From: Pseudoips prasinana
Taxonomy: Eukaryota > Arthropoda > Insecta > Lepidoptera > Nolidae
DNA length: 64,000 nt
Reading direction: 5' to 3'
Assembly (NCBI GenBank): GCA_951640165.1
Contig: OX621252.1
Span: 17,071,934 to 17,135,933 of the forward strand
Shown: piece by piece, positions 41,199 to 51,626 of the stretch
How the letters are laid out: each line of letters begins with the position of its first letter
Position numbering within the stretch: the stretch's first letter is position 1
Notes under the pieces: model-generated
What the model saw: the letters and a program-made list of their open reading frames with translations, nothing else
Database searches by the model: none
Told to the model about the DNA's origin: nothing
Translations under genes and position numbers: made by a program

Positions 41199-42181
41199 TC
41201 TATACTAATATTATAAAGAGGAAAGGTTTGTATGTAAGTATGTTTGTAACGAATTGAATAAAAAAGTACTGGACCAAAATTAAAAAATCTTTCATCATTT
41301 GAATGGAACATTATCACGGATTAATATAAGCTATATTAATTGCAAGAAAAAATAAGCATCCCTACTAAAACTACAATAATGTTACCCACGGTGTAAAAAA
41401 TGCCTATAAAATATCTTTCATCGCGTGCGCTGCGAAAACTTTTGATGATAGAACAAAAAAATGTTCCATAATATTAAAGAACATATAAATATCTACGAAA
41501 AATGTCGTGATAGCATGTGTCTAACTATTGTAGTTATGCCACTATAACTACTATTAAACATTTTAAAATAGATTTTCCGACCAAAATCAGACCAAGTTAT
41601 TTATGTATACGCCTTAATACCAAAATAACTGATTTTTCAAGCAAGGCTGTTTAAATACTTGTAAATTACTTTTTAGATTTTTAAAATCGGACATGGAAAG
41701 TCCGATTTTTCGAAAGATATTACGAGTTTAATAAAATTTAAATAAAGTTGATTCCCCGCTACGCCGCCGCCGCGCCGTGACGCGCCGGAGCGCCACGCCG
41801 GGGCCGGAGTGCAGGAGAGGTGGATATCTAGGTATAAAAAAAGATGCGATCATTGGTGTACAGCGTTCATTCTTCCTAGTCAGAGTGTTTCGCCTCAGGG
41901 TACTACTTCACCATATAGGAGGCCCAACATCGTTCCAGAACTTAAAAACCGTTGACGGAGTTACTAAAGAAACTTACCAAGCCGCTTGCCGAGATAGAGG
42001 TTTGCTAGAAAATGATAACCAATTACTTTGTGAGAAGCGTCAATAACAACAGAATGTCTCTTTAAGCTGAGAGAACTATAATAAATACACATTTTAAGTA
42101 TGTCCTGCATTTACTGTAGGTTTATGCCAAAATGTTTAAAAAATTAATGTCCGCCCGTGCAAAGCTGGGACGGGCCGCCAG
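41199..42181 (+). mobile_element. Helitron with a helicase remnant
   Basis: It starts TCTATACTAATATTATAAAG after an A (41198) and ends GGGACGGGCCGCCAG before a T (42182). A CCCGT...ACGGG hairpin sits just before the end, and the terminal CTAG has become CCAG. It contains, near the 3' end, a stretch coding for a Rep/helicase-type fragment (about 41870-42046). It is therefore an internally deleted derivative of an autonomous Helitron. Its 3' end differs from the LEP1-like family. Confidence 0.8.
41777..42046 (+). pseudogene. Helitron helicase fragment
   Basis: An 89-codon frame. Its second half (HHIGGPTSFQNLKTVDGVTK, then ACRDRGLLENDNQ) matches the well-conserved stretch of Helitron Pif1-type helicases, in which a GPTSFxxLRT block is followed by GLLxDD. 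The first 30 codons are GC-rich and do not look like helicase. Both the N-terminal Rep domain and the helicase ATP-binding motifs are absent. Confidence 0.7.
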
Positions 42182-42184
42182 TTA

Positions 42185-43505
42185 TTTAAGATTTTAATTC
42201 AAAATTCATCCCTACCGACATCTATGCTTTTATGATGACAATATGTATTCACATTACAAAGCTCGTTCATATAAATAGTTCCCCCTGCGGCTACTAACCA
42301 CACAATTCGTCCTACTATGCTCGGCTAAACGCGCCATCTGGGTACTAAAACTAACTTAACCACTTCTTGTAACTTCTGGTAAATTTAAATAGATGGCGCG
42401 CTAAACTAGACAGAAAACCTCAACCGAGGGTAGCAACTGGCATCAATTCTTATCGGACGTCGCGAATGTTTAAAAAAAGTTGCCTAATTATAGAGCATTG
42501 TATGGCACAATCTCTTACCGGATACGGAAATTTAGAAAGTAATTGGTTTAGTTTTAAATTAGTACCTTCACCAATATGTCTTTGCTCAACATTATATTTG
42601 CGAATATGCACAAACTGACCACCCATTTACTTTAGGAGTGTGATCTCTGGCAAAAGGAGTGTGATATTAAACTTACTTTCAAACTTAAAAGTGTTACTTC
42701 AAATTAACATATATCTAGAGTAGTTTATTACACAGATCTTGTAACAGATTCTGTTAGTTTAAATCACTTCTGTCATACCTAATACCTACTATTGAATTAA
42801 GTATAAAAGATCACTTAATCTTACTTTTACTGATACCCTCGATGCTGTTCGTCTCTAGTAGCAATTCTCCCGTTTTATGAGGCTCTAACATTATTATATT
42901 ATCAAGAGAAACAATTTTATTTTATACCTATCTCATGTGTTACTTTCTGATTAAATTCGTTGCGGGACCCAAGACAGTTAACGCGATTCCCCGGGATATG
43001 CCTAAGCTTCAATAATAATAATAAATTCTGTGCCACTGTTGATCCTGGCTTAGAGGATGCAGTGATGGGTAAGAGGATCGGACTAATCCAGAAATTCGTA
43101 ACCTTGTTCTTATTACAAAACCTTTTAAATTTGGAATGGGAATTATAATTAGGGAAATAAATGGATTTTTTAATATTATTATTTACGAATCAAATGAATA
43201 CAAAAACCAATACATGGATTTTATAGATAACTAAGCCGTGATTATATATCTACTTACATGAATACTTATTTGAGAACTCATGTAGAATTTTGACAGACTT
43301 TTATTGAAAATCTGCCAAAATTTGATTTCATAGAGCATCAAAATCAGAAATCAAAATGAAAAATTGCTATTCCGTATAATTTTTACATTTATGTGGAATC
43401 GTCATTTTTACCCTAGCGTCTAGTGCATGACGTGGCAGCTTCTGAGAAACACTGCCAGAAAACTCCGTAGGAATCCTATAAGTTCCATATTCATTCTGTA
43501 TATCA
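42185..43505. other. Intergenic DNA
   Basis: AT-rich with no gene. At 42330-42405 the words GCGCCATCT and AGATGGCGCG form an inverted pair, perhaps from a small eroded insertion. Confidence 0.45.
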
Positions 43506-43509
43506 TTAT

Positions 43510-44395
43510 CCATTCTGTATATCAACGATTTGATCGAAGGGCTCAGTAGCACAGGCGTTGGATGCTCTATTGATGGCAAGATTCTAACTAGTATTACCTA
43601 TGCAGATGACGTCGCATGACTGGCCCCCTCGGTCTTTGCCCTCAGGCAATTACTTGCTGTGTGCGAGAGTTATGCTGCCACACATGGGCTCAAGTACAAT
43701 GTGTGTAAAAGCGTAACGATGGTTTTCCGTGTCGGAGGTGGGAAACCCAGAACTGTACTTGACTTAACTGTACATCTCTATGGAGAGGCATTAAGCAGAG
43801 TGTCTCTTTTTAAGTACCTCGGACACATATTGACCGAGGACTTAAATGATGACAATGATATTGAGAGGGAGCGAAGAGCGTTATCGGTTCGTTGCAACAT
43901 GCTGGCTCGTAGGTTTGCACGCTGTACGAAAGATGTGAAAATTACTCTTTTCAAAGCGTACTGCCAAACATTCTACACGTGCAGCCTATGGTTTAGACAT
44001 ACGCAGAGGGCCTATAACGTTCTTCGTGTCCAGTACAATAATGCCTTCCGGGTGCTGTTGGGGCTGCCACGATATTGTAGCGCGTCGGGGATGTTTACTG
44101 AATCGCACACAGATAGTTTTGAGGCCATCATGCGACAAAGAACAGCATCCCTGCTACGTAGAATTCGTGGGAGCACCAATAGCATTCTTCAGGTAATTTC
44201 TGAAAAGTTGGACAGCCCTTTCCTGATGCACTGGACCCGTATGCATAGTGGCGGAGCTAGTGCAGCAGGACGGTTCTTAAATTAAATTTTTACTTATGAT
44301 TACTAACCTATTATAAGTACTGTAATATTAACACTATATGGATTTTATATCTGAAATAAATGAATAATAATAATAAAAAAATAATAATATAAGTT
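43510..44395 (+). pseudogene. Non-LTR reverse-transcriptase fragment with premature stop
   Basis: From 43514 the frame reads LYINDLIEGL, then SITYADDVA, the catalytic YADD box, followed at once by a TGA stop (43617-43619). A 208-codon frame continues (43659-44285): FKYLGHILTEDLNDD, the thumb-like region, and CSLWFRHTQRAYNVLRVQYN near the C-terminus. The end is an AAT-rich tail at about 44360-44395. The upstream polymerase and endonuclease are missing. A second fragment of a related element is at 45497-45705. Confidence 0.82.
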
Positions 44396-44599
44396 TTATA
44401 GCGATTACGCTCAGATATTCTGACGCGAATAGTTTTTTAATATGTTTATTCTATCCATATTAAGTATCTACAAAAACTATCTCCTAAATATTTTCAAAAA
44501 GATGACCCAGAATATCATTTCACGTCATTCAGAATGATAGCCTTTATTCTTTCTAATATTTTAATTTATAATGGTTCATTTCATTTTTCATTTATTGGT

Positions 44600-44846
44600 C
44601 AGGTGTTCTACCGGCTAAGTCGCCGAACATCATTTTCGTGAATGGCGTTCAAATAAATAAAAGTTAAAAATTACTTAAGCAATCGTTAAATCGGCTTCAA
44701 CGTTGACAATCGATTCCGGACCTATTATGACGTCCCATGTGGTCATGGAAGCCGATTTAACGATTGATTAAGTCTTTTTTAACCTTTATTTATTTGAACG
44801 CCATTTAAGAAATCGATGTTCGGCGACTTAGCCGGTAGAGCCCCTG
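44600..44846. mobile_element. Foldback MITE, 'GCTAAGTCGCCGAACATCGA' family, copy 2
   Basis: Same ends as 16739-16985. The central words are in the opposite order (TCCGGACCTATTATGACGTC), so this copy is inserted in reverse orientation. Confidence 0.83.
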
Positions 44847-45002
44847 ACTGTGTGTAGACACCCATTTTGCTAGGAGCTTACTGAGGGATATGATTGCTTG
44901 AAGCTGTAAAACTGTAAAATCTTAAAGTATACCCATTAAGTACAGGAACCTAGACGCCCAGAACTAATATGAAAGTTAAAAAAGTACACACATAATATTC
45001 TT

Positions 45003-45350
45003 ACTACACGGCGGCTAATCTCAACAGAGATGAGCCATCTGCGTAGGACATATTATAGCGCTCATGTATGTGCGCAAACACAGGAGCACTTTCTATTGCA
45101 TCACTCACATGATCCGATGGGACGCCTAGGCGACACGACCGGAAAGAGGGCAGTTTCAGGACCGACGGCTTTACGTGCTCTCCGAGGCACGGGGGTATAA
45201 TACCGTCAACTCCCAGACTTCGGACTGACGCTGAAAACATTTTTATTTTTACCGTAAAGTCCCAATTACACTTTTTGGCCCAACCCGGGATTTGAACCCA
45301 TGATCTCATTTTCTGCGGGTGAACACGCTAACGCTAGACCAACGAGGCAG
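45003..45350 (-). repeat. tRNA-headed SINE, family D, longest copy
   Basis: The minus-strand head TGCCTCGTTGGTCTAGCGTT with B box GGGTTCAAATCCCGGG is followed by GTAATTGGGACTTTACGG and a body containing TCGGTCCTGAAACTGCCC and GTTTGCGCACATAC. Because the body continues for 250 bases it is not a tRNA gene. Confidence 0.78.
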
Positions 45351-45496
45351 ACTAAACAACTAAAACTTAAATACCTAGTTCTCAACAACACCGTAAATAC
45401 AGGTTGGCCGAGGAGTTGACGTTCAATCGTAAAATTTAGATATTTTTGATGAGGAGGATCCGAATCACCCCCATGTATGTTCTACCATTTTTGTTG

Positions 45497-45705
45497 TTCG
45501 TTCGTTAGAGGTATTAGTAGCGCAAGTTGCATGTTCGCAGAGGCGCACGTGGACGGCTTCCACGCCATCATGCGTAAGCGCTGTGCATCGATAATGGCAC
45601 GGGTACGTGGCAGCCCCAGCGCCATTCTGGCCGCGTGTGCCAGCCGCTGGGACTCGGTACTGATGGCTCACTGGATAGGCCTTCACACGAGATCAAGCGC
45701 CTGAT
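45497..45705 (+). pseudogene. Non-LTR ORF C-terminal fragment
   Basis: The frame gives ASCMFAEAHVDGFHAIMRKR, then ASIMARVRGSPSAILAACAS. It aligns with residues about 145-200 of the fragment at 43659-44285 (ASGMFTESHTDSFEAIMRQR). It is a second, shorter insertion of a related LINE. Confidence 0.75.
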
Positions 45706-46014
45706 GTAATTGTACCCTTTACTAACATTAGGCTAAGAACATTGTTACTAACTACTCGTGATCTGTATTTTTTCTAATACTAGGTTAAGAACACTGTTAC
45801 TAACAAATTTATGGACCAAAGTCTGAAATAGTTAAATGTATTTATTATTATTAGAAAAAAGAAATTCTGATACTATTCTAATTTTGCTGTTGTTGATCAT
45901 TGTTTTGTTTTACTTATTTTTGCAATCAAGTGTTCTTCTTCTTCTTCTGTGTGCTTGAGGCAAAGAACCACCCCATCTCATCCCGTGAGGCGCTAATAGC
46001 CAAATGCTTTCACC
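45706..46014. other. AT-rich intergenic DNA
   Basis: AT-rich, with a TAACACTA-type short duplication around 45725-45800 (AGGCTAAGAACATTGTTACT and AGGTTAAGAACACTGTTACT). No gene. Confidence 0.5.
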
Positions 46015-46227
46015 CGTCCGTAAGTCATCGGCTAGTTAACGCAACTAAGTTCGGTCAGTCTGTATGTTTAATAGTAGTAGTAGGTGTAGTAGTAGGTTGC
46101 CAAAGTGATTTAATTTATGAACGCGTTAAGCTGTCGGTTCCGGTTGGAAGAAACAGTCGTCAAGGTCATAAGCCTAATGGGCGACTTGAACAGCTCTGAC
46201 ATTGTAGTCACGATAAGTAAGTAAGTA
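46015..46227 (+). repeat. 5S rRNA-derived SINE with an internal AGT expansion
   Basis: The head GTCCGTAAGTCATCGGCTAG, then GTTAACGCAACTAAGTTCGG is 5S-like. A run of AGT units (46071-46096) replaces the C-box part. The 3' body with AAGCTGTCGGTTCCGGTTGG and GCGACTTGAACAGCTCTGAC matches the copy at 8604-8842, and the AAGT-type tail is the same. Confidence 0.7.
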
Positions 46228-46229
46228 TC

Positions 46230-46590
46230 ATCATTCCTTGTATATCCACCCAAAGGTATGATAGTTTATTCTCTGTATTTCTTTACATAATACTCGTATG
46301 TACACCAAACCTTTGCGAAAGAGATAAATAAATACATTATTATTATTATTTAGATTTTGTTTTTATCGAAATAATTTTTCGGTAAATAATGATACTCACG
46401 GGCTTACGTCAAGTCAGTATTAAGTTCCATTTGGGATTCATAATACGGTGAGTCGTCCTGCAAAAATTTTCTAACGATTCTACAAGTATTCATTATTATT
46501 ATCATTCCAAGTTATTTATTTATTTTTCTTATTTTTAACATATTTATATTTATAAAATTGCTACAAAAAATAAAACAATAATATATAAAT
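46230..46590. other. AT-rich intergenic DNA
   Basis: Short ATT microsatellite runs; no gene. Confidence 0.5.
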
Positions 46591-46609
46591 AAATATGAAA
46601 AAAATAGAA

Positions 46610-46812
46610 TTCCTCCAGCTGCGGGATTTGACACCCTAGGCCGCCGGTGGTCAGGGCGACAGAGTAAGGAACCTCCTTGCAATGCGTGCCGTTCCCATTA
46701 TTGCCGCCTTTTGTATCCGACCCTTGACCCAGTGATCTAGCGAAATCCTCTTAAGATGTTGGTCGAGGCTCTTCGCTATGAGACTGTTTACGGAGACGAC
46801 TATCGACTATTA
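46610..46812 (-). pseudogene. Non-LTR ORF C-terminal fragment
   Basis: On the minus strand the translation runs VNSLIAKSLDQHLKRISLDH, then KGRIQKAAIMGTARIARRFL, then LSP and stop. This is the familiar C-terminus of a widespread lepidopteran non-LTR polyprotein (an AAIMGTARIVRRFL-type end). Only about 60 codons are left. Confidence 0.65.
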
Positions 46813-46837
46813 TTTATAATTATTATTATTATTGGGG

Positions 46838-47100
46838 GGCATATAAGTCGTCCTGAGATAGATATCACCCAGAGAACTGGTAGCAGCGTCACTCTGTGTA
46901 CTGTGTCCATCATACTGTGATCGCCAACCCGTTTACCAAACGTGTCGATAATGCGAAATGATGAACACAACTCCATTGTATAAATCTTTTGGATAGGCCT
47001 TTGTCCAGCAGTGGACGTCATTCAACTACATTGATGAATTCTAATTTTAGAATTCATCAGCACAGCGTCCACAGCTGGACAAAGGCCTACCCAAAATACT
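46838..47100. repeat. Facing retroelement 3' ends
   Basis: GGATAGGCCTTTGTCCAGCA (46991-47010, plus) and, 60 bases on, GCTGGACAAAGGCCTACCC (47076-47094, inverted) form a spaced inverted repeat around the hairpin TGATGAATTC...GAATTCATCA. The first copy continues upstream into the GCCAACCCGTTTACC module. A further small hairpin (GTGGAATGTAATAC and its inverse) follows at 47100-47133. Confidence 0.6.
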
Positions 47101-47139
47101 GTGGAATGTAATACTATAAAGTAATACATTCCACGGTAA

Positions 47140-47735
47140 CAAGTCATGATTTTGCCAATTACACGTTTGTTAGTGCCGTTAGCGGCAAAAATATCCCCAC
47201 CTTTTTATTTTTTATGATATTACTGTTCTAAAAGCCGTTCTTAGCAACCTTTTCGATGCCTAAAGATTAATTAAACGATATAAATCTGTGATAAAGACCG
47301 CAATCTTTAGTGTTAACTTAAGCCTGAGAGAGGACGACTCTATTCACGAGCGGCCCGCATAAAAATATTAAAATTAATTCATCATACGCGTGTTAGTTAC
47401 ATATATGAATTTCAATTATTAAATTTAAATATTTTCGAAGTTTTTAATAAGTAATAAATTATAATTCTGATTAAAATTAAATTAAGTTGCTAATTTATAG
47501 ATTTTTAAAATACTTCGCGACATAGAAATTTATTTCCGATTGGAAACGAATGGACATTGTATTTCTTATTCGAAAAAGGCAACGCACGCACAAAAAAAAT
47601 ATCATCTGTTTAATGAATGCTTAAAAAATCTAACCGAATACATCAATACTATTCTTAATCAACTTTGTAAACTTGTCCCGTTTCGTACCACTGATTACAA
47701 TAGCAACTGATGTCGTCGCTAAATTATGCAATATT
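47140..47735. other. Upstream region of the NRF-like gene
   Basis: AT-rich with no repeat recognised. Confidence 0.5.
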
Positions 47736-47739
47736 TTCT

Positions 47740-47793
47740 TTATAGCTATACACAAATGCTTTTTAACCTCAGTCATTACAAAAGCCAGACACG
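47740..47793 (+). promoter_or_regulatory. Candidate core promoter of the NRF-like gene
   Basis: A TATAGCTA box-like word (47741-47748) lies 30 bases upstream of a TCAGTC initiator (47769-47774, A at 47771). The ATG of the signal-peptide exon follows 23 bases later. The spacing is what a TATA plus initiator arthropod promoter would have. It is based on motif spacing only. Confidence 0.4.
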
Positions 47794-50700
47794 ATGAAAT
47801 ACATCTCCTCGATATTATTATTTATAATAACGACTGAAGGAATTTATTGTCACGTTACGAATAGTCAGAAAAATGTTGGTCCTAGTGATGTGCCCACTAC
47901 ACAAGTGCCTACGGAAAAGGAAACGCAAAGAGTTGTGACAAAAGAATTCAATGGCGTAAAACACGGATCTAAGTATACGGCAAAAGAAGAAGAAGAAAAT
48001 CGTGTTTATTTAGATGATGTGCTGTTCACTTTGAAAAATCATAATTGGACTGCGGAAGAAAAGCCATGTCTGGACCAAGTTAACCGATTGCTGCACAGCC
48101 TTCAGAACTTCACTCTGTGGGCCGTTTGGGGTACGTAATTATTCAAAGAAATCTAGATTTAAGACACAAATAAAATATACATCATCGTCATATCAGCCGA
48201 AAGACGCACACTGCTGGACAAAGGCCTCCCCAAAGATCTCCACAATTAACAATTACCGGTCTTGCGCTATCCTCACCCAGCGATTTCCAGCGGCCCTCAC
48301 AAAATCATCGGTCCATCTTGTAGGGGAGAAAAATATACATGATAATAATAATAATAATATCTCGGGACAATGTCACACAGATCATCCTAGCCCCAAACTA
48401 AGCAAAGCTTGTACTATGGATACCAGGCGACGATATACATACTTATATAGATAGATAAATACTTATATACATAGAAAACATCCATGACTCAGAAACAAAT
48501 ATTCGTGCTCATCACACAAATATTTACACTTACCGGGATTCGAACCCAGGACCACCAGCTTCGTAGGCAGGAGCACTACCAACTAAGCTACGGCGACCGA
48601 CATGAATTTCTTTAATTTTTATATTTTGTACTATACATTCCTTTTTAATAATAAAATCCAAGATTACCTTTATATTTTTTACACCGGAAACTACCTGTCA
48701 CTACCCTTCTGCATATTATTATATTCTGTTAATGTATATGGCCGAAATCATATTTTAACCGCCAAATGAACACATTTCTATGAATTTGTAATGTTTATCT
48801 TGTAAATAATCTAATAAAATCTAATATAGTAAATAAAATCTAACTTACGTTTAGTTTACATTATGTTACACCAACTGAATGTAAATAAATAAATTGATTG
48901 ATTATATTTATTTGGACGCGTCGATTGGCGCGGTTGGTAGACACTTGTCTTTGACGCCGCAGGTCGTAGGTTCCATTCCCACCCAGGACAGATATTTGTG
49001 TGCTGAAGTATTAGTTTCTTACAGAAAACTACCATATGTAATATATCCGTTATCTGCTTTCCATAGTACAAGCTCTGCTTAGTTTGGGATCAGATGGCCG
49101 TATATGAATAATGAACCAGGATATTATTATTATTAAATTATATTTACAATCAAGGAAGTCAATATCCTCACGTTTAATTTAACCGACTGGACATTATGAA
49201 TGTGGGCGAAAACATATTTTTTACTTGCTGTGCCCCGCGTTTTTACCCGCGTTAAACTTTATCAATTATAGCCTATGTGTTATTCGGATATATAAGCTAT
49301 ATTACTACAAAGATTCATAAAAATCCGTTCGATAGTTTTTGCGTGAAGAAGTAACAAACATACACTCACAAACTTTTGGCTTTATAATATTGGTGTGATT
49401 AAATAAAAAATATTATATTAAATAGGGATTTATTTCTCAAATCATAATAAATACCCAATTAAGATAAGAAAAAAGAAGATTGACTTCAATCATTTTTTTA
49501 TTTCAAATTGTTAATTAATTTACAGTGATTCAAGTAAACTTAACTGCGTAGGACGTTATAACGAGTTATAGTTATTTATTAAGTTAAATTATCACATTAA
49601 AAAATATTTACTTAATTTAAAAATAAGTAAGTACCTATTAGTTATTAAAAATTAATATTATTTGTTAAACAAATAATGTGATCCTTATTTAAATCACTGT
49701 TCGGGCTAAAAAGTAGCACAAAGTTTACTGCGATTTTTCTGTGAAGAAAATCACCCTGTAGTAACCCAAAGTTTAGAAGTTGGCTGTAGTATTGTTCGCC
49801 TATGCTTCGGAGAGTATGTAAGTGGTTGGCCAATCTCCGTAAAGATTAGTTCAGACCCAACACGGCGCTTGAGGCGACACAGCGATTAAAATATTCAGTA
49901 GCTTCCCGGATGCAGAGACCCCCGTGCCATTACGAACTCATTAAGGCGCGGTCCTGTCCTGATATTTCTCCTGAATGGCCGAAATGGCTTTGTTTGCCCT
50001 GGGGCTCTACCGGCTAAGTCGCCAAACATCGATTTCTTAAATGACGTTCAAATAAATGAAGGTTACAAAATTACTTAATAAATCGTTAAATTGGCTTCCA
50101 TGAGCACATAAGACGTCATAAATGGTCCGGAATCAATTGTCAACGTTGAAGCCGATGTAACGATTGATTAGGTCATTTTTAAACTTTATTTAGTTGAACG
50201 CCATTTAAGAAATCGATGTTCGGCGACTTAGCCGGTAGAGCCCCTGGCCGGTTAATACACAAAAACCGCCCAGGAGAACTCTAATATGGCTTAGTGACTT
50301 TTACTTTATTACTGAAAATCTTCGTGCTTTGGGCACTATAAGCTGTCGTTCCTCCTCAAAATCCTGTTTCATATCACTAAGCGGCTTATCGAACTCTGTC
50401 ATACCAGTGAACATTACCCGACCAAATCTATACATAATTAGCTGTGCCCCGCGGTTTTACTCGCGTTAAATTTTATAAATTATCACAGCTCCTCCCCCGT
50501 ATGTGATAATATGTAGCCTATATGTTGACCCGACCTCTTAATAATATTCACGCAAAATTTAAAGTAAATCCATGCAGTACTTATTGAGTTTAGCCCGGAT
50601 ATACATACAGACAAACAGACACACTGACAAAAATTCTAAAAACTATATTTTTGGCTTGGATATCGATTGTAGATCACGCCCCAAGAATCCTTTAAAAAAA

Positions 50701-51626
50701 AATTCAATGTACAGTTTCAACTTTCCTACGATTTTATTATATGTAAGTATAAATAATAAAATCGTAGGGAAGTCAAAACTGTACATTAAATATTTTTTTA
50801 AAAGGATACTTGGGGCGTTATCTACAATCGATATGAATCGCATTTTTATCTGTTTTTCTGTATGTATGTCCGGGCTAAGCTCAAAAAGTACTGCATGGAT
50901 TTACTTAAAATTTTGTAAGAATATTACTAAGAGGTCGGGTCAACATATAGGCTACATAATATCACGCTATCACCTACTGGGGAGGAGCTGTGATAATTTA
51001 TAAAATGTAACTTTTTTTTTTTTTTTATTGGGCAAACTAACAATATCACAATATCACACTATAATAATGTTTAGGCTATACAATATGATTAATTATGATA
51101 TCCACACCGTTTACCACAGATAAAGTTAAAACATACGAGTAAGTTCAAATTGAGAGTCGAACAATTATGCAAAAATTAGAGAAAAGATAGTACGAACAAC
51201 ATAATAGTAACATAATAGTAATACATCAACAATAAAGTTCTTAATCCTGATGTTATACACTTATTACAACAGCAGTATTACATACACAGTCTTTACTACA
51301 TATTTAGTTAAGGTGGTTCCTCAAATGTACCGCGGGTAAAACCGCGGGACACAGCTAGTATATAAATAAAACATTAATCACAGACTTTTTCTTTATAAAA
51401 TGTAGCATGGGACTCCCAAGCATCAGAACCTCAAGGCCTGCTGTATGGAAACCGCTATCAACTTGGGAACTTCGACCAGTGCATGGATCCGCCGTGGTCG
51501 AAATCACACCTAGATCTGAAGATGAAGTATTGCTTAGCAGATATAGTGCTGGAAAGAACTGACAAGGCTGTTAGGCATCGGGTAGACGGCCCGTATCCAT
51601 ACCAATCAGCTTTAGATTTTATAGAG
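47794..51626 (+). CDS. NRF-6-like (nose resistant to fluoxetine) protein, N-terminal two exons only
   Basis: Exon 1 is 47794-48130 and exon 2 is 51406-51626, joined by a GT-AG intron in phase 1; exon 2 ends in phase 0 at a GTAAGA donor (51627). The first 186 residues start with a hydrophobic signal peptide (KYISSILLFIITTEGIYC, residues 2-19). A variable threonine- and charge-rich stretch follows, then C92, the SLQNFTLWAVW block (102-112), WDS, GLLYGNRYQLGNFDQCM and a YCLAD block. These are hallmarks of the extracellular NRF domain that precedes a multi-pass acyltransferase-3 domain in NRF-6 proteins, which in nematodes act in lipid and drug transport. The ATG was chosen because it opens the signal peptide. 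No following exon was found up to the right edge, so the gene either continues beyond it or is truncated. Confidence 0.75.
48180..48325 (-). repeat. Non-LTR 3' end in intron 1
   Basis: GCTGGACAAAGGCCTCCCCA and AAGATCTCCAC are followed by CGCTATCCTCACCCAGCGAT, the inverse of the module at 19281-19399. Confidence 0.7.
48343..48599 (-). repeat. tRNA-headed SINE, family C, with target duplication
   Basis: Nearly identical to 18050-18303 and complete, with the head at the right and an ATT tail at the left. ACATGA flanks both sides (48337-48342 and 48600-48605). It lies in intron 1 of the NRF-like gene, antisense to it. Confidence 0.9.
48914..49134 (+). repeat. tRNA-headed SINE, family B, internally shortened
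   Basis: The head GATTGGCGCGGTTGGTAGAC with B box AGGTTCCATTCCCACCC continues to the CTCTGCTTAGTTTGGGATCA module and an ATT tail. About 60 bases of the middle are missing compared with 5311-5685. Confidence 0.8.
49224..49398 (-). mobile_element. Short Helitron with LEP1-like 3' end
   Basis: On the minus strand it starts TCACACCAATATTATAAAGC after an A and ends in the GCGGGTAAAAACGCGG-type hairpin and GGCACAGCAAG, a decayed CTAG. The 5' end is a different type from the main LEP1-like group. A relative lies at 56890-57016. Confidence 0.72.
49400..49995. other. NRF-like gene intron 1: AT-rich DNA
   Basis: No repeat or gene recognised. A 62-codon minus-strand frame has no features. Confidence 0.5.
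49999..50246. mobile_element. Foldback MITE, 'GCTAAGTCGCCGAACATCGA' family, copy 3
   Basis: GGGGCTCTACCGGCTAAGTC and its inverse form the ends. Same orientation and centre as copy 1 (16739-16985). It lies in intron 1 of the NRF-like gene. Confidence 0.85.
50438..50748 (-). mobile_element. LEP1-like Helitron, 5' end fused to a second copy
   Basis: The minus-strand element ends at the left in the CCGCGG hairpin and a CTAA-type end. At the right its 5' part (TCCTACGATTTTATTATATG) runs straight into a second copy in opposite orientation, with the TC terminus lost. Confidence 0.82.
50749..51358 (+). mobile_element. LEP1-like Helitron, interrupted by a retroposon
   Basis: The copy runs from ATAATAAAATCGTAGGGAAG to GGGACACAGCTAG before a T. 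Its last part is split at about 51009 and resumes at about 51328 with CCGCGGGTAAAACC. The exon 2 acceptor of the NRF-like gene lies only 48 bases beyond its end. Confidence 0.82.
51009..51328 (-). repeat. Poly(A)-tailed retroposon inside a Helitron
   Basis: The left boundary is a run of about 17 T. Read on the minus strand, the sequence ends in TTTGCCCAATAAAAAAA, an AATAAA signal that merges into the poly(A). Similar words AATGTAAC and AAATGTAC flank it, a probable imperfect target duplication. It has no coding frame. It could be a LINE 3' end or a processed transcript. Confidence 0.6.
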
